This document shows, piece by piece, positions 8,291-16,300 of a stretch of DNA of 64,000 nt; within the stretch, counting starts at the first letter, position 1; the number at the start of each line of letters is the position of its first letter. The stretch lies in assembly GCA_016124945.1 (NCBI GenBank), contig WGMT01000020.1, positions 89,342-153,341 of the forward strand. The letters are read 5' to 3'. A program made the position numbers and the translations under genes. Origin of the DNA: a bacterium (GTDB taxonomy: Bacteria; Chloroflexota; Anaerolineae; Caldilineales; Caldilineaceae). The notes under the pieces were generated by a model. It had not been told where the DNA came from and did not search any database. It saw only the letters and a list, made by a program, of their open reading frames with translations.

Positions 8291-10096
8291 TCAGTCCTCT
8301 TGTACCCATAGAACTACCGGCGTGTAGGCCGGCAGTTGCCGCAATTCACGATATAAAGCCCAACGTAAACGGGGCTGCCACGTCTCAAATGTTGTGGGCA
8401 GCCATTGATTCACTAGCGGATAGTCGCTGCCCACCGCCGCAGCCGGCAACGTCAATGTGGCGTCACGAGAGGCCACCACCAGTGTATTGACGGTGTACAG
8501 TGCCGGATCAAAGGCATCGACAAAACGCAGATCGTCCACAAAGCGTAGATACCAGCCCACCAACGGCTGCAAAGAAGGATCTAGCTGCACCACAAACAGA
8601 TCAATTTCGCCCGGATCACCCACCCGAATCGCGCCCAACTGCGCCACGTCTTCGGCCAGGAGGCGCACGTTTTGCTGTGTGGCAAGAGAAAAGAGATGGT
8701 TCCCACGCGGCAGGTCACGGCGCTGGGAAAGATCCCAGGCGCTGCTCAACGACGCCAGCAAAAAGGTCGCCGCCACCATCAGCCCTGTCACCTGTGCCGT
8801 GGTCAACCAGCCCGACCACCAGACGAAAAAGGCCACGAGCAACGGCATCACCAAGAAGAAAAACAGGATACGCATATCGAGGATCTGCGCGCTTAGGAAG
8901 CCAGCAATCAAAAAATAGGACGTCACCAGCAAAACACCCAATGCAACGGCGATCAGTGAGCCATCTTGCCAATCGGTGTCGCGCAGGCAGAAACGCAACA
9001 GCCGCCGCGTCGCCCAGGCTGCTGACACCAGCAGTGGCACACCCAACACCAACAATGTCACCGGGTTACGCCCGGGCAAGGCCAACAGCAGCGCGCCGTA
9101 AACGGTCCACACCAGCAGCACAATCGCCAGGCGACTATCCATTTCGCCCGAGCGCATTTTCTGCATAAGGAGGACCAGACCGATCACGCCTGCCCCAAAG
9201 ACAAAGGGTTGGTCGACAATCAGTCGCATAATTGGCCACAGGAGGGGATAGCCCAAGTCGCCGCCAACATAGGACAGTGCCGCGGACACGCTGCTGCTCA
9301 GCACGCCCCAGCCTTCCCAGTAGGCCAGCCACCCCGTCGCCACCACAAGGACAGTCCCCGCGAAGAGGCCGATCAGGCGGCTACGTTCGCTGTTGTCCGC
9401 AGGCAGTGTGGGGCGGTAGAGGAATGCCGTCAACGCCAGTGGCGGCAGCAACAACCACGCCAGTGGGCCGCTCATCACAAAGAGTGCCATCGTCGCCGCC
9501 ACCAGGCGCAGCATTGTTGCCGTCAGCCGCTCCCAGTTGAGCAGTGCCGCCCACAGCACAAACGCCCCCGCCAAAGACAAGATCGCACCATCGCCCAAGC
9601 GGCTGAAGGTCAACAGCCACGGGTCCACCGCTATCAGCCCGGCCAGGATCAAAGCACCGCCGCGCCCCAATTGACGGCGCAACGTCCACGGAAGCAGCAC
9701 CAGCGCCGTCCCCACCAGAGTGGGGAAAATGCGCACCCAGCCGTCGCTACCACCCTCGGTCATCCAGAAGAAGAAGCGCTGCATTGTGTACAGGAGTGGG
9801 CTCTGCGCCCCCGCCGTGGCCATCGATGTCACTGTCGCCAGTGAACTGTTCATGGCCGCCAGCCACGCCGACCACGCCTGCGCCGCCTCCAGCGGCAGCA
9901 ACGGTGTCCCCGCGCCCAGGCTCAACAGGCGCGGCATCAGCGCCGCCGCCAGGATCAGCGCGTACAATCCTCGCTCCACCGTGAACCAGGCAGGCGCAAC
10001 CGTCACTGCAACAGGCGAAACCCCCACCAAATCCGCTGCGCCGTCTCCATCAACGGCGCTTACGCTCAATTCCTTTGTTTTCACAGACTCACTCAC
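8291..10096 (-). CDS. polytopic GT-C-like membrane protein
   Basis: 601 aa with about 12 hydrophobic segments, preceded by a 40-residue cytoplasmic N-terminus. The layout resembles GT39/Agl23 proteins: the position of the usual Asp-Glu motif reads TPLLPLEAAQAW and the HPPL position reads AQSPLLYTMQRFF, so the catalytic acidic pair looks reduced to a single Glu. It may be a non-catalytic partner of the Agl23-type protein encoded 3 nt downstream (inference). GTG start, with GAAGGAG about 5 nt upstream. The C-terminal 150 residues are soluble, as in GT-C enzymes. Confidence 0.65.
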   Translation of the reverse strand: MSESVKTKELSVSAVDGDGAADLVGVSPVAVTVAPAWFTVERGLYALILAAALMPRLLSLGAGTPLLPLEAAQAWSAWLAAMNSSLATVTSMATAGAQSPLLYTMQRFFFWMTEGGSDGWVRIFPTLVGTALVLLPWTLRRQLGRGGALILAGLIAVDPWLLTFSRLGDGAILSLAGAFVLWAALLNWERLTATMLRLVAATMALFVMSGPLAWLLLPPLALTAFLYRPTLPADNSERSRLIGLFAGTVLVVATGWLAYWEGWGVLSSSVSAALSYVGGDLGYPLLWPIMRLIVDQPFVFGAGVIGLVLLMQKMRSGEMDSRLAIVLLVWTVYGALLLALPGRNPVTLLVLGVPLLVSAAWATRRLLRFCLRDTDWQDGSLIAVALGVLLVTSYFLIAGFLSAQILDMRILFFFLVMPLLVAFFVWWSGWLTTAQVTGLMVAATFLLASLSSAWDLSQRRDLPRGNHLFSLATQQNVRLLAEDVAQLGAIRVGDPGEIDLFVVQLDPSLQPLVGWYLRFVDDLRFVDAFDPALYTVNTLVVASRDATLTLPAAAVGSDYPLVNQWLPTTFETWQPRLRWALYRELRQLPAYTPVVLWVQED

Positions 10097-10110
10097 GACG
10101 GCTCCTTCGT

Positions 10111-10185
10111 AATGCGTAACTCGTAATGCATAACCCAGAGCAGATCGATGCTTCGCTCTGCATTACGCATTACGAGTTACGCATT
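10111..10185. repeat. intergenic inverted repeat (AATGCGTAACTCGTAATGC type)
   Basis: The arm starting at 10111 (AATGCGTAACTCGTAATGC) is matched by its complement ending at 10185. It lies in the 126-nt spacer between two operon genes, immediately upstream of the Shine-Dalgarno of the 601-aa gene, so it could affect processing or relative expression. Confidence 0.75.
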
Positions 10186-10222
10186 GTCCTCAAATCTGAA
10201 TGTCTTCGAGACTGTCAACAAC

Positions 10223-12706
10223 CTACCCTCTCCGCCGAAAAATCCGTACATTGCCTTGCTCAAAGACGAGATCCATGACTTCGAGCAGGCGGACATCGTC
10301 GAGGGGGGAGAGGCTATAGCGTTCGCGTTCTACAGGACCCACGACGACGTAGTCGATCCCCCATGTTTCCAATGTCTGGCGGATTGCCAGAGGTGCGCCG
10401 CTGCGGTAGATCGTCTCAATGGCTTCGGGGCGGCCTGCCGCCATTTCGCCGTAGGCATCGCCGCGCCACTGTGATTCGTGGCCGTCCCAGCCGAGCAGGG
10501 TGGCGCGACCGGTGGCGGCGTTGATGCGATTGTCGGCGGCACGGTAGCTGCGGCCCTGCCCCTGTAGGACGATGTCTTCGGGGGCGGTGTTCCGCCGGAT
10601 CCAGTCGACGGCGGCCAGTTCGTCTGCGCCGACATAGGCGATACCATCTAATGTGGGCGTGGGTGAACCGAAGCCACGCACCTTGGCGTACGCGCCCGCA
10701 ACAGGATAGATCATTCCCGCCAGGATCAGCAAAAGCGCCGCGCCGCCAAGTACAGCAGAGATTACTTGTCGCCGCGCCGTCAACGCAACCACAATGGCGT
10801 AGCTACCGGCTACTGCCAACAAGAGCCAGCCCTGGTAGTAAAACTTAAAGATTGTGTTCATGCGCGTGCCGAAATTGTCGCGCAAAAAGACGAATTCCGG
10901 CCCGAACATAAGCATCAGAGCAATGGCGGCCATACACAGCGCAAAGGTGGTCCGCACGTCGACGGCACGCACTGGTTCCTGCCAACGCCGCCACAGGATC
11001 GCCAAGAGCAGCGCCGCCAGTGTCCCCGCCAGGAGGAACGTCCACGGGCGCGCCGTCCACCGCGAGAAGACGGCGTCGGTGTAGGTCGCAAATTCCGGCG
11101 CAAGTTGCATTCGTTGCAGGGCGGCCATCCCGGCGTCGCTGCCCACCGCCGCGGCAAAGGTGCTTGCCAGGAAGATCAGCGGAATCCCCAAAACCAGCAG
11201 CAGGCTGATCACAATTTCGCGTGGCCGCGGCGACAATTCCGCCCAGGCCAACCCCACCAACGCGCCCACCGCCAGTAAAAAGTGTCCCCAAAAAAGTAAG
11301 AATTGAGGCAATCGCGTTGGATTGAAGAAGTTGGGAATGACACCGCCGGCCTGGCTTTGTGCGGTGAGGAAATAGGGGAAGAAGAAGACAACCGTCCCTG
11401 CGAGGATGATGGCGGCCAGCAGCGCCGCGCTCCACAGTGCCCGAGCCTGTCCCCGTTGCGGGGCAAGGACGAAGATCGCAGCCGCCGTCAAGAGCACCCA
11501 GTACGGCGGAAAGTCCCACGTGTTGAGTGGCACCAGCGCTCCCGCCGCTAGGACAATCACCACCAATCCCAGCCCACGACCGGGGACGGCGTTGAGCAGG
11601 TCTGTCCATGCACTGCGCAGGCGGGCCAACAATCCTTCGTTTTTCGCGTCGTTTTCAAGTTCGTCTGTGGGTTCGGCAACGGTTTGAGCGGGAACGTCTG
11701 TGCGCCAGAGAAAGAGATTGAGCGCCAGCCCGACCACCAACAACACAAAAGGCATGGCCAGTACATGCGGGTGGTTGTCTCCCAGCACGTAGCTGAAATT
11801 GGGGAATTCGGCGATCACCTCGATGTGGTTGCCAAAGAGATCGCTGTCGCTGATGACGCGTGAACTGCGCCACCACCAGCTCCAGCCGGCGTCGATGAAC
11901 CATTGGTTGGTCACTTGGGCGTTGGTAGGGAAGTTGTTCACATTTGCCCAGCGCGCCAGTCCGTCTACGTTGACCCCCTGGGCGTAGAGCCATTCCACGA
12001 GGACGTGCAGGTTGCCCGTCAACCCCACGGCAACGGCGGTGAGCATTCCACTTATTGTTGCCGAAAGGCGGGCCGCGGCCTTTCCTGCCATCAGGTTGTA
12101 ACCCACGCCGAAACTGCCCACCATGAGCAGCCCGAACCAGCATGCCTGTCCTAAGTTGTAGGCTACTTCCGGCGCTTGACCGGCCAGGCGCGCCACTGTC
12201 ATCAGCAACCAGTAGCCCAAGTAGTAGTAGCTGATGGCGTAATTGGCCAGCCACGGATCGCGCGGGGGAAAGGTGGGGCTGGTCCAAATGCCGGACATGA
12301 ACATCAGGTCCATGGGCTGTTCGGTGTGGTTGATGGCCGGATCGTGGGCGCGCACCCAGGTCCACGCCGCAAATGAGAGCAGAAAGACGACTTCCACCCA
12401 CACCACCGCCTGCCAGGTGGGTACACGGTTGCGCCAGTCGGACCGCAACGGCCACGCCGCCGCCACACTCAGCCCTACCACAAGGGCAAGCGCCAGCCAG
12501 GCACCGCCCAGGTCATTGCGCAATACGCCGTAACTCGTCCCCAACCAGAGGAGGACACCCAATAGCAGCACCCCAAGCGCCTTGGCGAAGCTATACCCCC
12601 GATCCGCCAGTGCCGGAAAAAGACGAAACGCCAGCGGCAACGCCGCCAGCGAAATCAGTTGTACCACTAGATACCAGAGAAAGAATGTTGTGATGATCGA
12701 TTGCAT
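10223..12706 (-). CDS. DUF2298 (YYY-domain) membrane protein
   Basis: 827 aa, about 15 TM segments. It has the Chlor_Arch_YYY signature: SPTFPPRDPWLA followed by ISYYYLGYW (about residue 155), LGDNHPHVLAMPF (about 315) and RMNTIFKFYYQGW (about 630). The C-terminal soluble part contains LLGWDGHESQWRG and YVVVGPVERERY. The family is known mainly from Chloroflexi and archaea; its biochemical role is not established, although the TM-plus-soluble-tail plan and neighbours suggest a GT-C-type glycosyltransferase. It is homologous to the C-terminal half of the 1667-aa protein two genes upstream. No strong Shine-Dalgarno is seen. Confidence 0.8.
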   Translation of the reverse strand: MQSIITTFFLWYLVVQLISLAALPLAFRLFPALADRGYSFAKALGVLLLGVLLWLGTSYGVLRNDLGGAWLALALVVGLSVAAAWPLRSDWRNRVPTWQAVVWVEVVFLLSFAAWTWVRAHDPAINHTEQPMDLMFMSGIWTSPTFPPRDPWLANYAISYYYLGYWLLMTVARLAGQAPEVAYNLGQACWFGLLMVGSFGVGYNLMAGKAAARLSATISGMLTAVAVGLTGNLHVLVEWLYAQGVNVDGLARWANVNNFPTNAQVTNQWFIDAGWSWWWRSSRVISDSDLFGNHIEVIAEFPNFSYVLGDNHPHVLAMPFVLLVVGLALNLFLWRTDVPAQTVAEPTDELENDAKNEGLLARLRSAWTDLLNAVPGRGLGLVVIVLAAGALVPLNTWDFPPYWVLLTAAAIFVLAPQRGQARALWSAALLAAIILAGTVVFFFPYFLTAQSQAGGVIPNFFNPTRLPQFLLFWGHFLLAVGALVGLAWAELSPRPREIVISLLLVLGIPLIFLASTFAAAVGSDAGMAALQRMQLAPEFATYTDAVFSRWTARPWTFLLAGTLAALLLAILWRRWQEPVRAVDVRTTFALCMAAIALMLMFGPEFVFLRDNFGTRMNTIFKFYYQGWLLLAVAGSYAIVVALTARRQVISAVLGGAALLLILAGMIYPVAGAYAKVRGFGSPTPTLDGIAYVGADELAAVDWIRRNTAPEDIVLQGQGRSYRAADNRINAATGRATLLGWDGHESQWRGDAYGEMAAGRPEAIETIYRSGAPLAIRQTLETWGIDYVVVGPVERERYSLSPLDDVRLLEVMDLVFEQGNVRIFRRRG

Positions 12707-12758
12707 AATGTTGACGCGAGATGTCGCGATGTTCGGGAATTGAGATGGAGAGATGATA

Positions 12759-12837
12759 CGTAATGCGTAATGCGTCTACCGGATCGTCGTCCAATTGGCG
12801 ACCAACTCTGTCAGCCAATTACGCATTACGAATTACG
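12759..12837. repeat. intergenic inverted repeat overlapping the Nudix stop codon
   Basis: CGTAATGCGTAATGCGT (12759-12775) pairs with ACGCATTACGAATTACG (12821-12837); an inner CCAATTGG/CCAATT pair adds structure. The right arm supplies the TAA stop of the Nudix gene (12833-12835). Confidence 0.7.
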
Positions 12838-13336
12838 CCCTATGACTACGATTCTTCATCACCGGCAGCGCCACCGTCCGCCCTTCAAGGACCATACGTA
12901 CGACGGCGTGGTGATCCTTGTGCAGGCCGGAAGGCAAGTTGTCTAGCGAAAAGTATTGGGCGTCGAGAATTTCCAGCCCATCCAGCGCAAGGACGCCGCC
13001 CACGATGCGTCCCCATAGGATAAACTCCAGCGTCAGGCGCGAGGTTTCCTGCATCACCACGCCTTCGACTGTCGCCTGCAGGCCCGTCTCCTCGCGGACT
13101 TCGCGGAGCCACGCCTGATCCACCGATTCGCCGCGATTCACCCATCCACCGGGGAAGCCCCAGGGATATTCCGGATGAAAGCGATGTTTGAGCAACAGCA
13201 CTTCGTTGCGGTCGTTCACAAGGATGCCGCTCACCCCGACAACCACCTTGGGGTTGAGCAGCCATTGCACATACCAACGCAGCCCTTCGGGCAGTGTACG
13301 CCACACCATTCCCAAGATGCGATGTGCGATCTCCAC
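12833..13336 (-). CDS. Nudix hydrolase
   Basis: 167 aa. The complete Nudix box GX5EX7REUXEEXGU is visible from G64 (GGWVNRGES) through REVREETGL at 78-86, so a Mg-dependent pyrophosphohydrolase of a nucleoside-diphosphate-linked substrate is expected. GTG start: the upstream 1667-aa gene ends with TGA directly abutting it, giving TGAGTG, so translation is probably coupled. Position between two DUF2298 genes suggests a role in nucleotide-sugar or polyprenyl-diphosphate turnover, but substrate cannot be read. A short hydrophobic N-terminus (VQWLLNPKVVVGVSG) is typical of the fold rather than a membrane anchor. Confidence 0.88.
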   Translation of the reverse strand: MEIAHRILGMVWRTLPEGLRWYVQWLLNPKVVVGVSGILVNDRNEVLLLKHRFHPEYPWGFPGGWVNRGESVDQAWLREVREETGLQATVEGVVMQETSRLTLEFILWGRIVGGVLALDGLEILDAQYFSLDNLPSGLHKDHHAVVRMVLEGRTVALPVMKNRSHRA

Positions 13337-16300
13337 TCAGGCCCCCCCAGGATTGGGGTAGTAGCGTTCGTCGTCGCCGCGCACGAGCTGATTGGGGACA
13401 GCGTAGAGAATCGCACGATCATTGGCGTAGATCTGTGTGATTAGCCCCTGTTCGGCCATGCGCGCCAGTTTGTCCACGGCCTGGGGGTGCAAATAACGTT
13501 CTAACTGCCCCACGTAGATCAGGTCGATGTCTAGCTCGTCGATGAGTTGCAGTGTGCGTCCCTGGTCGGGCGTATTCCAGAATTCACCGAACAGCCCGCT
13601 ACGCGGCCCCATAATTTCGCCGTAGCGCTGTTCGCCGGCATGTTTGCCACTGAGGCCGCTCAAACCTGTCATGCTGGCAATGCGGCTGCCCCCGGCACGG
13701 TAATAGTCCATTTCGCTTGATTCAGCGATGACAAAATTTCCGCGCATGTTGTCCAGTATCCACTGGATTGACTGCCAATCATAGCCGAACTCAATCGGAT
13801 TGTTGCCGTCGGGCCAGAAGTAGACGCCCTGACGCATGAATTCCAGCCCATCCAACGTGCCCAATTCAGGCCGCCAGCCCGGGAAGCGCTGATCCGATCG
13901 CGCCGGCGTCCCCACTATCGGGTAGGCCAGCGAAGCGAGGACGAGCAACAGGAAGCCGGTGATCCAGGCATTACGCCAGATGGGAGAAAACTTAATGCGT
14001 GGTGCGTGGAGCGCCGCCGCCGCGTCGTCCGTCGTCTGTCGTCCGTCGTCAAACGTAGGCCGCCCGGCCAAGACACGCGCAACGCCAACTGCCGCCGCCA
14101 CCCCCACCAACACCCACACCTGGATGAAGAATTTGAAGAGTGTGTTCATGCGATACCAGTCGCCGCCCTGTAGGAAGTCGCGCAGGTAGAAAACCTGGGT
14201 GCCTGCCAGCAGCGCAAATCCGGTGACGGTAAGCAATGCCACGAAGAGCGATCCGGCGTCGGCAGCGCGTCCACGTCGCCAGATGAGAAGGAACGAGATC
14301 CCCAGGAAGGGCAAACAGAGCGCGAGGACCGTCCATCCCTGCCATGCAGCCACCAGCGCCACTACAACAAGCAACGGCACCAGCCATTGCCCCAACAAGT
14401 AGGCCACAGATGGTCGGCGCACCAGCCGCCCGTGCAAGACGATGAGCCGAGGCAGCCGATCCAGGTGTCGCCATGTAGCGGTGACCCAGCGTTCAAGGCC
14501 CGTGGGTGGCGCGTCTCCGCGACGGGCCGGGCGGGTGACGGCGTAGATCATCCAACCAATCACCACGAAGAGGAAGAATCCCCAGATTAGCAGCCACTTT
14601 CCGAGGTCATCGGGGCCGCGCACCAGCCCGACGCCGCTAGCTCCTACATTTTCGTAGTTACTGAAGAAGGGCCAGAAGAGCAGATAAGCGCCTGCCATGT
14701 AGGCCACAGCAAAACTGATAAGTAAGGCCCAATCGATGCGTCCACTGCCGCGGAAGGTGGCCACAGCCAACGCCAACACACCCAGGCCGAAATAAGTGGG
14801 CAGTTCCCACAGATTGATGGCGGCCAGCGTCCCAAGGAGCAGGCAGAACGCGCCCAGCAGCAGTGCATCATAGCGCCAGTGTGCCCGCCAATCGGCACTG
14901 TAACGACGTAGCACGGTCAGCACCAGTCCCAGGAAAAGCACAGAGAAGGGGATGCCGATCATGTGTGGGTGCAGATCAGCAAAGGTGAAGCTCCAGTAGG
15001 GGAACTCGTTAATCGTAGCGGGCAGCACACGACTGGGCGCCCAAAAGTCGTATCCACTCAGGCGTGCTTCGGTGGAGAGAAGAACCCAAAAACCGCTGAG
15101 TGCGCGCACCAGCCCTTCCAGGCCAGGGATGGCACTTTGAAACGAGACAGTGCTCAGATCCCCCAACCGCCGCACAATCTGGGCGAAGGCGTCGAGGTTG
15201 CCCAAAATGGCCACAAAGAGTGGCGCCAGCAACGCCGGCCCGATGCCACGCTGCCAGGGGATGGCGGCTGCGGCGCTATCTGCAACCTGCTCCACGCGAT
15301 GACGGATCGTCGGCGTCCCCGTGGCTGTGTTTGCCATACGGATTTCGAGCACGTCCACGCTGCCCGCAGCCGCAGAGATCGCTGCAGCCGTACGCGCCTG
15401 TGTCTGTGGCCCGTTAACCAGCGGCGAGCGTCCCCACGATTGGTAGTCTGAGAAATCCCAGCCATTGGTGGGCGATGTGGGCAACACAGCGCGAGTGGAC
15501 AGGGGCGCGCCACCATTGGTCCCCGTCGGTGAAGGAAGGGAGCGACGTGTCACTGTGCGCTGTACGGGGATGACGGCAGAGTAGGCCACGCCGAAGGCAT
15601 TGACAACGGTCAGTGCAAAAAGGGTGGGGATCGCCAGATTGAAGGCGATCTCAGCATAGATGCCGGTCAATTTGATGACGTAGGCGACGAGATAGATGCC
15701 AAAGTAGTAGTAATTGATGAAGCCGCCGGCGAAGTGCGGGTCCACTGGTGGGAAGGTGGGGCTGCGCAGGATGCCGTTCAAAAAGGCGAACTCCATGAAC
15801 TTTTCACCGCCATACCAGGGCTGCCAGATGTCGGGGTTGTACATGCGCACGAAGACAAAGAAGAGGTAGGCAACAGTGAAGATCGCCTCTCCCACCAGCA
15901 GAATCGGTCCTGACGCACGTAAGAAGGAGACCATCTCGCGCCAGTTCCAGACCAATGCCACCAGCCCAACAACGCCTAAGAACGCCACCGCCAACCAGGC
16001 GTTGGTGACAGTGTTGTGTGCCAATCCTGTGCCGGCCAACAGCCAGAGGAACCACCCCGCCAATAGCCAGCCAAGGGCACGACTGAGCAGGTAGCCCCTG
16101 TCGCGCAGCGGGCGGAAGAGAACAAAGGCAATCGGCCACGCCAGCCAGCCCAACAGCGAAATCACCAACCACCACCAGCCCACCGACAGCAGCGTATTTT
16201 GGCTGGCCTGAGCGTTCCAGCGGTAGTCTTCAACCACGGGCAATTCGTTTAGTGGTGTGGCGAGATTAAGACTGGTTAGGTCGTCGGGTGGTCTTGCGGG

